Assembly (NCBI GenBank): GCA_963514095.1
Contig: OY741285.1
Coordinates: forward strand, 3,076,375 to 3,140,374
DNA length: 64,000 nucleotides
Direction of reading: 5' to 3'
Origin: Eutrigla gurnardus
Lineage: Eukaryota; Chordata; Actinopteri; Perciformes; Triglidae
Shown: piece by piece, positions 19,943-32,008 of the stretch
How positions within the stretch are numbered: position 1 is the first letter of the stretch
Layout: each line of letters starts with the position of its first letter
Notes under the pieces: model-generated
The model's database searches: none
Told to the model about the DNA's origin: nothing
The model's input: the letters and a program-made list of their open reading frames with translations, nothing else
Position numbers and translations under genes: made by a program

Positions 19943-21244
19943 CCAGTAAATGAATAACCCACCGATAGCAGACTTTATCACATAATGTTACATAACAAGC
20001 ATAAAGTCAGCATTTAGTTTTGGTTTCACACGTGACACGAAACCTTTTGTTTGATGAAAATGTTTAGTAAATTGGTTCCTTAAATTAAGGAATTGTGTGT
20101 CTATGTGGTTCAATATAATCATTATTCCTCTTCACTGGCAGCTTTTCACACTTAAATTTCGGGGCCGACTTTCAATGTTGTTTTTACAAACAACCGAGAA
20201 ATCCCACTCACTTGTGACTATGAAGTGTTTTTAAAAAATAAAATAAAATGCACCCAACTTAAAAGCCTGACTTTCTTATCACGATGGAAAACTCAAGCAG
20301 ACTGTATTTGCCAGCAGCCGGCCCCCTGACGTCAGGAGATAGCCTTTTATATTGTTCCTAAAATGTCACTTGTGCGCTAATAGCGCCTTAATTCAGTCGG
20401 ATGTTTGCAACATTTGGCCAGAACTATTTATTATCAGTGTGTGTGCTCTGCCAGGGCAGCTTGTTTGAGCAGCTAATCGTTCAGATGGACTCTATCTAAA
20501 TTGGATGGTGAGGCAGAAAATCCTGTACTCTTTTAACTAGCATGTTAATACTTTTAAAAGCTCCCTATCTCCCATTTGGATATGGCCTAATTGAAAAGCA
20601 AATAGCACACTTGAGTGCACCCATGAATCGGTGAGTGATATCTCCTTAGCTGCCGGAGGAATGAATCTCTTCTGCCCCCCCACTCTCCTGTTTTCCATTG
20701 CTTCAAATGGCCTCCCTCGTGCATTATCTATTGGATTATTGTTTTGAGGATTAATGTCTCGATGTGGATCCTTTTCACACACACAGTAAGTGGTTTCTGG
20801 GACGAGTCCGGGCCTCAGTGTTGACTCACCAGATGGGACGCTGGACAAAGGCCGGCCGAGACACTCAACGTTCAAGGTGAACGTGAAGAGGCTCTCTCGA
20901 AATGAGAAATTCATCTCGGGAAAAAAAGGGATGCTCAATAACCGACGGTGAAAATGATGAGAGTGTTAATAAATAAAATAATGGCACTTTATCAATTATT
21001 AAGTTGAAATGTGTATTTAAATGGGCAGTTGGTGATACAGTATAGCAAGAATGTATCGATCCACGGACGGCAATCAATCTTTTTATTATATAAACCATTT
21101 ATTTACATACAAATGTAATATTTTAAATGATTGGTTACGTAGTCTGTAATCAACAGTTCAGTTCATCAAGTGCATGATGCATGTGTTTTTTTATGACTGT
21201 TGGTCGACGCATTTTTCTGCAATAAAAATGACTGAAGTAAAATG

Positions 21245-21475
21245 CTGAAGTGCCTTAATCTTGCATTCTCCCTGCTGGCCATCAGGGGGCGACTCCTCTC
21301 AGATTGCATGGAAGTCTATGAGAAAATAAGCCTACTTCTCTCTTGTATTATCTCCTTTAACATTGTAAACATGACTTTATGGTCTGAATCTCTAGTTTCA
21401 AGTCTTCTTCAATAAAACATGCAGTTCATTTAGTACATTATGGTCCATTTAGAGTCCACCAGACAAATGAGGGAT
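21245..21475 (+). mobile_element. Dispersed repeat family A, copy 4 (partial)
   Basis: Contains TGCTGGCCATCAGGGGGCGA, TAGAAGTCTATGAG-type and TACATTATGGTCCATTTAGA segments. One subunit, truncated at the AGTCCACCAGAC point. Confidence 0.75.
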
Positions 21476-22617
21476 GGCCACTTATTCCAGACAGCTTTAC
21501 ATCTGGCTCACCTGAGTGTTCCCCTTTATGCCTCCTCTACATCCGAGGCCGTCGGGCCCTTGACCTGATACAGCAGCAGCAGCACTGTTGGAGTGTGTTT
21601 ACATATAGTGTACGTTAAGATGTTTGCCATGCAGTCCTGCTGACATGCACATGACTGTTTTCTTTGGAGCACTCACTTGTTTCACTTCTTTGTTTCTGGC
21701 TCTGGTGTCATCAGCGTCTCCTTTGAAAGTCTGTCCACTCAGCTCGCAGGGCTGAGGACGCCGTCTCCCATGACTGGCCCTTCGTGGTGGCGCGTCTTAA
21801 AGGAGAAGTCCACCGAAACTTAGACAGGATAACAGCTTATTGGGAGTCCTGCTCGGCCTGTGAAGACAGTTGTATCGTTCTATTAGTGGGGAACGAGTGA
21901 TTGTGAAACTGAATAATCACCTCCGGATAACTGGCTTTAAAAGAGTAGATATGAGGTTCTTTTTATGTTGAGATAATTAGATTTTAGTTACATATGGGTT
22001 GCTGTGGAAATAATGAATATAGAAGTTTAACATAACGTAAAAAAGGTCTATTTGAGACATAATCCCTGGGAGAGGCAGCTGATTTTCCCAGTACAGCAGC
22101 CCACTGTCCTCATGGCAGGTTAATGGCAGCTCACTCTTTCCCTCGTGGTTCAACCACAAACATACATTTGTCATCATTACAAGTCCTCAGAAAGCTGTTG
22201 CCACCCAGCAGAGCACATGAGCCGCTGTTTGTTCTCTCTCAACACAGATCAGCACATGGACAATTTAACTCCTGGTTCCTCTGCAGGTGTAGACGTTAAC
22301 CAAATGTCGCCATTAAACACTGAACCAGGACCCCAATGCAAAACTCAACCAAAAACATTTTTAATGTTCCAAAAATAACCTAGGTCTCTAGTCCATCAAA
22401 ATAACAGACAATCATTTTTTTTTAAATCAGCAAAAGACGGTTGATGCAACCTCTGGAATTCTATTTGTGTCTCTGTATTGCCTTTGTATGCAAAAAGTAA
22501 AAATTGTGTGTCTTCAAGAGATTCAAAGTTTCTGTTCATGTTGAAAATAGTGAAAAGATATTTTGACACTGTATTGACATCAAACCTGCAACATTACTGC
22601 AGTTTTGATGTCTTTTT

Positions 22618-22619
<2 letters not shown>

Positions 22620-22673
<54 letters not shown>

Positions 22674-22676
22674 ATA
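22620..22676. repeat. (TA)n microsatellite
   Basis: About 23 TA units followed by TACATGTATATATACACACAC. Confidence 0.95.
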
Positions 22677-23127
22677 TACACACACGCTGTCATTTGAACG
22701 ATGTTTTAAAGACATTATTGGAAGCTTGTGTTCTTCTTTTTTCACCTTAATTAAGTAATAAAACAACAGTAAATAAACCCTTTGAAATGGAACCGGACTA
22801 CTTTAATCATTTAAAGACTTTAACTGTTATTTTTTAATGTGGAATGAAGAGCGTATGTTTTTTAAATGTAGTGCAAATATTTGCCATTCGGATATTTTGA
22901 CATTTGTGTATATCAAAGCCTGTCTCTCTGCTTCCTTGCCCCCCCCTCTCTGTGTCTCTGTGTCTGCTGGCGACACTAGTATCGATGTACGCAGTGTTTT
23001 CTCTCATTAATTTATCAGTTCGGTGGGGGGGGGCTCAGCGGGGGGAGATAATGGCTTCCATTTGGCCAAGGTCAACAGTCAACACATTCCTCAGTCGTTC
23101 AAATATAACCACACATTAACTTGTTTC

Positions 23128-23142
23128 CACACACACACACAG

Positions 23143-23203
<61 letters not shown>
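23128..23203. repeat. (CA)n microsatellite
   Basis: CA array interrupted once by AGTTA. A separate short CA run lies at about 23621-23641. Confidence 0.96.
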
Positions 23204-23205
<2 letters not shown>

Positions 23206-23877
23206 GGTAATACTGTCCTGCCTGTTTATGAGGAGGGTTTCGTCCGATTAAAGAGGTGATACAAAGTCTCTGATCCTGGGTATCAGATTAGTTAACTTAG
23301 AGAAATAAAGTACACATAAAGTACTTTTTTTTGGGTTTGGGGGCTGAAAAGTGTTTAACAATTATGAATGATTAGATTAGATTAGATTACAATAATTAGG
23401 TTTGTGGTTTCGGTTCAAGATTTTTGTCACTTTCACTTAATTTAATGAAAAAAAACAAAACATCCTGGTTGTGACGACGTGTTCTACAGTTTTTAGGACA
23501 AACAGTGTTCAACAGAGCTCCTCTGTTGTCCAAAAGCTATTAAAACCATATCAGTGAGCCCTACTGTTGCTCAGGGTCACTTTATTACCCTGAACACACA
23601 CTTTATTTTGACTCAATCCCACACACACACACACACACACGTTACCAGCCAGATCCTCATGATGTCACGAGATCAAACCCATATGATATGAAAATCCATC
23701 TTTTCCAGCTTCAGGTAATGTGTTTTGTCCGGTAAGTTGGACCAATCAGCATCCTGCCAGGAGCTACTGGCAGCTAGGGGGCGTGGCTTAGGCGTGTGAC
23801 GCCACACGGAGAAGCTTACCTTTGTTAGAATCAACAATGGCAGCTCCTCAAGAGGTTAGCCTAGATCAGTGTGCGCA

Positions 23878-24600
23878 TAAAGAGACAAAACAACTACAAA
23901 GAGACACAAAGGAGCTACAAAGAAACACAAAATGACCATAAAGAGACACAAAACAACTACAAAGAGACACAAAAGACAGAAAAAGAGTCACAAAATGTCC
24001 ACAAAGAGATACAAAACAACCACAAAGAGACACAAAGTAACTACAAAGAGACACAAAGGAGCTACAAAGAAACACAAAATGACCATAAAGAGACACAAAA
24101 CAACTACAAAGAGACACAAAAGACAGAAAAAGAGTCACAAAATGTCCACAAAGAGATACAAAACAACTTCAAAGAGACACAAAGCAACTACAAAGAGACA
24201 CAAGACAACTTCAAAGAGACACAAAACAACCACAAAGAGATACAAAACAACTACAAAGTGATACAAACAACTACAAAGAGACACAAAGAAACTACAAAGA
24301 GACACAACACAACTACAAAGAGACACAAAACAACTACAAAGTGATACAAACAACTACAAAGAGACACAAAGCAACTACAAAGAGACACAAAACAACTACA
24401 AAGTGATACAAACAACTACAAAGTGATACAAAACTATTACAAAGAGACACAATGTAGCTACGAAGATACACAAACTTACTAAAAGAGACACAAAAGGATG
24501 GCAAAAAGACAGAAAATGTCCACAAAGAGATACAAAACTACAACAAGATACAAAACAACTACAAAGCAACAGAAAATGTCAACACAGAGACACAAACAAC
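23878..24600. repeat. 21-bp minisatellite with 147-bp higher-order repeat
   Basis: About 34 units of a 21-bp sequence with core ACAAAACAACTACAAAGAG. In the left half, seven variant units form a block repeated at an exact offset of 147 bp (for example GGAGCTACAAAG at 23911 and again at 24058). Since 21 is a multiple of three, the plus strand stays open and yields a seven-residue periodic frame (ETQNNYK-like). There is no splice or start context to support a gene. Units become irregular (19-24 bp) right of about 24230. Confidence 0.95.
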
Positions 24601-25417
24601 TACAGTTTAAAAGGTGTGTGTGAATTGGCCAAATCAGACGGGTACTTTGGAATCAGACAGTTATCTGCTGGACGTTTCACCCACCAACTGTGTGGGCTAT
24701 TTCTCCAAATGTTGACTTTACCCAGCACAATTTGTGAACCGTTACACAATCCAGAGGCGATCAATGTGGCTGCTGTTGGTTTTGAAAAAGACTTGATGTG
24801 TGTGCGGCCACTGAACCTCAGTAATGTAACACAAACAAGGTTATACAAGCAATGAGTTTTAATCCTTTGAAAAAAAATCTGTTTTATTTATTTTGTAATA
24901 TTTCCAACAAAATAAAGGCCTCCGAGTGTTGAAGTGTCGGCCTGGACGACGGTGATCATCTGTTCTATTAAAAAGTGCTGTGGGAGCGTTGAATGATCAA
25001 TCAGCCGCCCGGTATCTTCCTCCTGTCCCTGCTGTACTGAGGGTTCACTCAATCATTAACCTAATCTACTTACTGAAAAACTCCCACAGTGTTTGCATGA
25101 GAACTCAATGATAAGCTATTTGAAGTTGAATGTGGTGATGGGACGACCATTGACATGGACTAAACTGTTTGCTGATCTGTGGCTGCCTTTGATTCCTTCA
25201 GGAAATCAGGAGGCAGTGACACAGCAGTGGAGACCGTACGATTGGGTTTTTGCGTGAACTGAGAGTCTGTCCAGCAATCAACAAGGGCTTCTTTATTTAA
25301 AAAAAAAATCTCACCTTTAAATCAAGATGGAGCGTTAATCTTCCTCAAACACACAGAGAAGAGGACGAGCTTCCTGTCCAAACTCCACCAATCAAATTCT
25401 TCTGGTTACTTTATACC

Positions 25418-26035
25418 AGGTGGCGACCTCCAGTTCTGAAAAGTGAAGCCAAAATGAAGTGCCTTAAACTTGCATTCTCTCTGCTGGCCATCAGGGGGCA
25501 ACAGATTACATAGAAGTCTATGAGAAAATGACTACTTCTCACTTGATGTATTATCTCAGTAAACATTGTAAACATGAGTTTTGATCTCAATCTCTAGTTT
25601 CAAGTCTTCTTCAATCCAGCATGATGTTCATTTAGTACATTATGATCCATTCAGAGTCCAGCAGACCAGAAAGCAGGGGATGCTTTAGGGGGCGGGGCTA
25701 CCTTTTGATTGACAGGTCGCTACCAAGCTACCAAAGCTAGTTAGCTACTAAGATGTCTTTAACACTTAGCTGTAAAGATGATCTTGAATTATGAAGCTAA
25801 CTTTGTTAGCAGCTTCACACCAGAATCCAGATGGATCCAGATCCAGTAAGGGTTCCGCTCTGCTGCTTATGTTCATCAGATCCACCCGTCGCTCCTCCGC
25901 AGTCCAAATATGGTCACTTCCTTCACTGGTTGCAATAATCCAAGATGGTGATGGGCAAAATGCCGAACTCGAGGCTTCAAAACCATAGTCCACAAACCAA
26001 TGTGACGTCGCCATGACGACGTCAACCTCTTATAA
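25418..26035 (+). mobile_element. Dispersed repeat family A, copy 5 (most complete)
   Basis: Starts at CAGGTGGCGACCTCCAGTTC and runs through the CTCF-like subunit, the GGGGGCGGGGCTACC segment, a CACACCAGAATCCAGATGGA segment and CTCCGCAGTCCAAATATGG. It ends near GACGTCGCCATGACGACGTC. Its left end is the reverse complement of the right end of the copy at 34125-34435, which implies long terminal inverted repeats. No protein encoded. Confidence 0.75.
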
Positions 26036-26318
26036 ACAGCTGTGTTTATGGTTTAAACATGATCCAATGAGGTTCTGCTAATTAAAGTAGTTATAACACC
26101 TGCTGTTATAGATGATCAGAAGCAAGCAAGTTCCATATCAGTGTTACTGATTACTTTTCAATCTGAAAATATTTTTAAAAATCCAAAAACATTGATGCAT
26201 TTTATAGAATACGTTATATTAGTTTGTATGAATGCTGATTACACAGTAGTTTTAATCCATCATAAATTGTAAAACACTTTGCTTTTACTATTTAAAATAT
26301 TATATTATTATATTATAT

Positions 26319-26329
<11 letters not shown>

Positions 26330-26402
<73 letters not shown>
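26330..26402. repeat. (TA)n microsatellite
   Basis: About 36 TA units preceded by irregular TATTATA sequence from 26296. The next 900 bp to the hhex 3' end are A+T-rich and otherwise unremarkable. Confidence 0.96.
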
Positions 26403-26406
<4 letters not shown>

Positions 26407-27110
26407 GATTGAAGTAAAATTGTAAATGCAGGTTTAAGGAGTAAATAAATAATGTACTCTTATCTCAATATCTATAATGTTTAACAACAATAAGCACACT
26501 TTAAAGCATTTTCAGACTGTATTATAATTCCATAGCCGTCATACATTATAATCTTTTTATGATACATTGTCATCACCGTACAGTAGAATGGGATTATTCT
26601 ACGTGGTCATTGTTTACTTTAAGCAGAGTAAAATTAAATTATAACATTTTGTTTTTCTTCTTGCATTGATTTAATTATATTTATATGCTTCACTTAAAAC
26701 AAACTATGACCACTTTGAATAATCATGTTATCACAATGATGATAATGCATCATTAAAATTATTATAATGTGTTGATTATAATACACTATTTGATCCTTGG
26801 AAAAAAAGAAAATTCAGTACAATACAAAATAAAACATATTACAGGAGATACATATTGCAAAAGCAGCACTTTAACTGAGAGTTCATCACTTATTTTTTTT
26901 ATAACTTGTCCTGAAAAGAACGGTTTAAATTTAGGCAACTAATTTAAATTATTACTCATTATTAATTGTATCGATTTGTTCTAGTTACTTTTAATTGGAA
27001 AGTCAGGTTGATTCTATTTATTTTAATATCTATAATCAGACATTCCCCATTTTTTTCTGTGAAATTTGATTAAATCAAATCACAGTCAAAGTTTCATCCG
27101 AAAGTGACAC

Positions 27111-27146
27111 ATTTATTTATTTATTTTACCACAAAAATAGTTTATT
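27111..27146 (-). terminator. Candidate hhex polyadenylation signals
   Basis: On the hhex strand, AATAAA hexamers occur at 27146-27141 and within the ATTTATTTATTTATT tract at 27111-27125, about 270-300 bases after the stop codon. Position and orientation fit a short hhex 3' UTR; cleavage cannot be shown from sequence. Confidence 0.45.
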
Positions 27147-27412
27147 AGATATCATCACCCAGCAAAACCGCATGTGTGCTACATTGATTATTTAATGAAA
27201 TATCACGTTTTAATTCAATAAGACTGATATACATAACTACAGGTCTACAAACACAAATAAAGAACTGTACAACACGCTGACAACAGAGAAGCAGTCCGGG
27301 TCTGAAGGCACCTCAAAGGCAGGAGGGACTACTTTTCTGTGGTTCCAAGGCGGATGGAGAAGGCGGAGGAGTCCGTAATCAACCAGCTGTTCATGTCCGA
27401 GAGTCAAAGTGT

Positions 27413-30400
27413 TCACAGCTCGTCGTCCTCCTCTATGTCCAGCTCCTGGTCCGTGTCGTCTGACACGTCCGAGTCCAGGTCTGTGTGGGGCCGCTGCTGC
27501 TGCTGCGGGGACCCGCAGCGCTGCACGCAGCGGCCCGCCGGCGCCAGCTCGGAGGCCGGGACTGAGTGTCTCTGCTCCGGGCTCTGGATCCCGGGAGACT
27601 CGGTGGTCTCGTCTGTTTTATTGGTCCTCCCGTCCTCCTCCGCATCCCTCTTACCCCCCGGAGGATTTTCCTGATGCACATGGAAATAGATGTGTTTTTT
27701 ATGAATGACCAGACCCCACGTTTAAAATGTGATTATTATTATAATTATTATTAGAGGAGTGAATAATGGATCCGGACCGCTCACCTGTTTTAGTCTTCGC
27801 CACTTCGCTCGTCGGTTTTGGAACCAGGTTTTAACCTGAAGGACAAAAAGGAAAAACAAACGAATTAGGTTTCTTCTTCTGGGCTTTTATTTCGGACTCT
27901 TTCAACAAAAACATGGAACAAAATCATAAAAATCACAAATTAATATTGTTGTTCGGTCTTATTATAGGCCTCCTATTAGAAGAGTTGGTCCCAACATGAT
28001 GTGGTTCTACTTGGCTGTGAGACATTCTTCTGCTCTATTTAAGTTTGGGTTTTTTAAGCTGAAGGCCTTAATATTCATAACATTTACCAACTATTTGTAT
28101 TTTCATTCATAACCGTAACTATAGGCCTATATGCGCATGTGATCAAAGACAGAAGGCCCGTTTATTGCTTTGGTCCACCTGTGCGCATAAAAACAGGAAA
28201 TTACACTACAAAATAAAAGTAAGCAGTGCAAAAAAATCAAGAAATATAGATATATAATAGAAAACAATACAATAAAAATACGCAAAAAGTATACTTTAAA
28301 ATATGTATAAAAAACAAGAATATAGAATAAAATAAATATAAAGATCTGAAAAAAATACTATAAACTTTGACACGAAACATGAATATAGACTAGAAAAACA
28401 AACAATTTAAAATAGAATAAATACTATAAATATATGAAAAATACTAGAAAAAGAGAAAAATATAGAATAGAAAAAATACAAAACAATACAAATATGAAAA
28501 AATACTTTAAAATGTGTACAATAAACAAGAACATCGAATAGAATAACTACTATGAAGATGTGAAAAAATACTTGAAGATGAAGAGATGTGCAGTTTTTCT
28601 GCATGAATGACGTTTGATCGATATGGATGTCTAATGAAATAAATTAGTCAAGTTCTGATGCATATCCTACACGTCACTGTCCCTTTCTACCGGCCACTGC
28701 CGAGGTGCCCTTGAGCCAGACAACCCCTCACCTGTCTCTCGCTGAGCTGCAGCATCTTGGCCAGCCGCTTCCTCTCCGGAGGCGACAGGTATTTCTGCGT
28801 CTCGAACTTCTTCTCCAGCTCGATGGTCTGGTCGTTGGAGAACCGGACCTGGCCGCCTTTCCGTTTATGAAGGGGCCGCTGGATGAAGGGGGACCACAGC
28901 AGAGGCTTTCCTTTGGACGAGACAAGGGCCACGAGTCAATGTATGCATCAGATGTGTACTTTTATAGGCTTATATGCAATAAGGGGAAAAGATAAAGGTG
29001 GGAAAAAGCTTAGAAGAACATGTTTATTATTAGTATTATATAATATTGGGCCCAATATAGGCTCCTGTTGCCAACTGAAATATTTAAAGACATCAGGAAG
29101 TGCACAGTTTACAGCAGTAGTCCAATAGAGACGGCTTCCAGAGCAGATTGATGGTGTGCTCTGGTTTCCTCTCCTCTTTTAATGGCCCTGGAAACGAACA
29201 ATAGCAGAGACGTGCGGCCCTTTTTAAGGGAAGGTGGTGACAGAGTGAAAACTATGGCCAAATATCCGCTTCACGTGCTTCCTGCTCGGCGGTGTGATTA
29301 GAGGCGACGGCGTCCACCAACAGACGCCCGGGTCCTCCACGCTGACACAATGTCAATCTGTTGCGGTCGAGACAAAAAAAAAAAACGTCTCACTGCTGCT
29401 CTTTCCTAAGGAAGTTGGCTCATCCAGCCCCAAGAGAGAGAGAGAGAGATCTCAGAATATCACGAAGCTTGAGTGGAAGAAAACTGGTTTTCTGAATAAG
29501 ATGGAGACGTTCAATGTGCAGCCAGTGAGGAGGAATTTACATAAAACTATAAAGAAAAAGCCCAAACTTTATTTCTACTATTCCCTCCCCAGCTAATAAC
29601 TTCCAGGGAGCTTGTTTTGACCGATTCGACCACGCTTACGCACAAAAAAGCCCATTCAGACGCGTCAACGTGATCTCATCAAAGGGCAGAGTTATCTTAG
29701 AAAGCTATAAAAACCCACCGATTAGGTCACGGGATAAATGAATAGCTTCATAGTCCTGAAGAAATGTAATGTTTGCTCTTTTTTTTGTTATAAGAAACTG
29801 TGTTTAATAGGGAGGGGGTTATTTATATCATTTAATGTGAATAAACTTTATTATCTCAAGAAAGACGCACAAGTGCTTGGTGAAGAAGGGAAATATTCAT
29901 GTTTTTTTTTAATAAGGTCACACATACTTCATACCTTTCCTCGCATTAAAGTCTTCATAATAAGTTACTTTGTGCTCGGATCCCATTAAAATGTTTGCAT
30001 GATTCTCTGCTCGCCGACCAGAAAAGAAAGAAAGTCAGCCACATCCTCGCGGCCCAGGCAGAGGAAGTGCAACAATATGTGAAAAACGGATCCCGGGCTA
30101 TCAGAGGCCGAGTGTTTCCTGTATGTGTCTGTATTGAGGATGTCGATAAAATAATCAGCAGCGTGCAGCGAGCTCCCGAGGAAGCGGCTGGCCGGTGGGG
30201 GGGTGGGGGTGGGGGGGCAGGAAAACATTCAACAGCTTCTGAGAGCAGATTTACTCCTATCGACGGGCTCACGGCTTCCGCTAGGAACGGAAAGAGGCCC
30301 GGCTTGTTCAGCGCGACGCAGAAAGCATGACGGTCCGCCTGTCTGTCACCGTGCTGTGTGTCTAAGCAGCAAAACTCCAAACCTGCTAAGCTATTAAACC

Positions 30401-31124
30401 AATTAACAAGCCGTAGTCCGACCTGACCCTTTATCCCTCCACGAGACATTTAAAAAAAAAAAGGTGCACCGGTGCGTAAATGCGTAATTACGCATTGTTT
30501 GGCCACAAGAAGATCACCGAAAAGTGAAAGAACACATGATTTAGAGGCCAGTTGTGTGTTGAGTCACCAGGCTGATCTGCTCCTCTGATGTTTCAGAACA
30601 ATGGGAGTCAGGAAAAGGAGTCAAGGTTGCCATGCACCCCCCCTCTGCACCCATTAGGACGGAGGGGATAACACTGCTGTTATTGCCCCCCCCCCTAAAC
30701 AAAAATATGTCTCACAATAACAAGGTGACTAGTGCGCGCGCTCGGGCATCGTGCTGAAATGTTGTGTTTTCTGTGAGGGGGGGGGGAGAGGAACACGACG
30801 TCACGCAGCCTGCAATCTGTGTCTGCAAGGCGACACGAACGTGCAGCCTGCCGATATGCATGCATGACCAAGCGTGATATAGCTTATGCAAAAACGGGTT
30901 TCGTTGGCACGGAAACGAAGACAGAAAAGTTATCATGCAAAGGGTAAAAAAAAAAAAAAAAAAAGTGCCACATCGTCAAACTCACAGGATGGAGCAGAAA
31001 GTTGTGACATAATCAGACATCACTTTAATGCAAACTGTGGAAAAGCCAAGTGACATCAGAACAACACGCTTCTCATAAATGACACGTTGGATATGTCGCT
31101 GCACTGAAGAGTTTTATACACACA

Positions 31125-31215
<91 letters not shown>

Positions 31216-31633
31216 CCAACTCACCGAGGGGGTCGTGCCTCAGCAGCGCCTGTGCGTACTCCCCCATGGAGCGGTGGTGGTGGTGGTGGTGGTGCGGGTG
31301 CTGGAACGGGTAGATGGAGCCGCCGAAAGCCCCGGCGGAGGCGGCGTACGTGGCGGTCAGCGCGGCGGCGGCGGCGTGGTGAGACAGCGCCGGGTGGATC
31401 GGCGTGGGCTCGTAGATCGGCGTCCTGTACGGCGAGATGAGGCTCGTGAAGGAGGAGTTGGGCGACGGGAGAGTCGGCGTGGGGATGAGCGGAGTGGAGC
31501 ACGAGGAGGACGAAGATGGCGAGGTGGAGGAGGAGGTGGTGGAGGCGGTGGTCCTCCCCAGGATGTCCTCGATGTAGAAGGGGGTCGGGTGCGACGGCTG
31601 GATGGGAGTCGGTGCGTAAAGGGGGACGCTCAT
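27413..31633 (-). CDS. hhex: hhex, hematopoietically expressed homeobox protein
   Basis: Nuclear homeodomain transcription factor, mainly a repressor, required for liver, endoderm, endothelial and blood development. Four exons on the minus strand: 31225-31633, 28732-28910, 27785-27835 and 27413-27670, giving 298 codons plus stop (human about 270). The start ATG (31633-31631) has CACC before it. The N-terminus contains the family blocks FYIEDILGRT, TLPSPNSSFTSLISPYRTP and EPTPIHPALSHH, a His run and the exon-end ALLRHDPLG. The homeodomain spans about residues 152-211: KRKGGQVRFSNDQTIELEKK, then helix 3 KTWFQNRRAKWRR from the 51-bp exon 3. The C-terminal tail is acidic (DSDVSDDTDQELDIEEDDEL), as in the family. 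The exon 1 donor is followed within about 10 bases by a CA/GT microsatellite. Ser/Thr/Pro expansion after the EDILGRT block makes it longer than the human protein. Confidence 0.97.
28250..28580. repeat. Imperfect A-rich tandem repeats in hhex intron 2
   Basis: Degenerate repeats of AATACTTTAAAATGTGTA / GAATAGAATAAATACTATAA type fill most of the 896-bp intron between exons 2 and 3. Period and copy number are unclear. Confidence 0.5.
30194..30217 (+). other. G-quadruplex-capable G tract in hhex intron 1
   Basis: G runs of 7, 5 and 7 separated by single T (GGTGGGGGGGTGGGGGTGGG, continuing GGGG) on the plus strand. The hhex pre-mRNA carries the C-rich complement, so any quadruplex would form in DNA rather than this transcript. 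Confidence 0.6.
31118..31214. repeat. (CA)n microsatellite abutting the hhex exon 1 donor
   Basis: About 45 CA units. On the hhex strand the donor GTGAGTTGGGC (31224-31214) runs directly into GTGTGCGTGTGTGT. Confidence 0.97.
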
Positions 31634-31848
31634 GGTGCCGCGCGCGCAAGGAGCTGCAGAGTTAACGGGAAGCTGCCTCTTTTTCTCTCTCTCTGCCTTC
31701 CTCTTTATCGACGGCGTGTCGGTAATAAACCTCTTCACATGCCACCCAGTCCGTGTGCGCGTCGCGAGGTGAGACCGTTAGACTGTCTCGGCGTCCATCC
31801 AGGGGGTTGCGCGGTGGTTGGACGAGCTCGGGCCAACTGTTGGGGCTG

Positions 31849-32008
31849 TTATCTGGCTGCAGGCGGAGAAAGGGAGGAGATAAGTGGACGGCCAACTTCC
31901 TGCAGGTGGCCAGCGGTGCTTTGTGATTGGCTGGCGCGCTGTGATCAGATGACGGGAGAGGAGAGATAATTGTATTCCAGGGAGAATCTGTTCACCGCGG
32001 CCCTTATC
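31849..32008. promoter_or_regulatory. hhex upstream region with four GATA motifs and an inverted CCAAT
   Basis: Within 160 bp, 215-375 bases before the start codon: TTATCT (31849-31854), AGATAAG (31878-31884), AGATAA (31964-31969) and CTTATC (32003-32008). CCAAT reads on the hhex strand at 31930-31926. No TATA box is evident on that strand. GATA factors are known regulators of hhex in vertebrates; use of these sites is inferred. Confidence 0.45.

Larger units (their letters stand above)
8324..27412. other. Intergenic interval exoc6 to hhex, no gene found
   Basis: No reading frame here matches a protein I recognise, and none has credible exon structure. The open frames are short or repeat-derived. 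The interval holds the microsatellites, minisatellites and dispersed repeats listed separately. exoc6 and hhex both point left, so this is the region upstream of exoc6 and downstream of hhex. In other vertebrates the hhex neighbourhood contains conserved non-coding regulatory DNA. Unique-looking, moderately GC-balanced stretches at about 18500-18900, 20160-20520 and 20560-20920 are the best places to look for it. Confidence 0.6.

Noticed and set aside
19340..19981. Three overlapping minus-strand frames of 179-213 codons
   Set aside because: All come from the 13-bp minisatellite; the peptide is the same 13-residue period in each frame.
23871..24344. 157-codon repetitive frame (KETQNNY type)
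   Set aside because: Product of a 21-bp minisatellite; degenerates at irregular units, with no supporting gene structure.
27339..27708. Plus-strand frames over hhex exon 4
   Set aside because: Shadows of the hhex C-terminal exon; no splice or start context and Ser/Pro-rich composition from the antisense strand.
31079..31969. 296-codon open frame antisense to hhex exon 1
   Set aside because: It begins in a CA microsatellite and then mirrors the GC-rich hhex exon 1; the peptide is low-complexity Gly/Arg. The real coding strand is minus.
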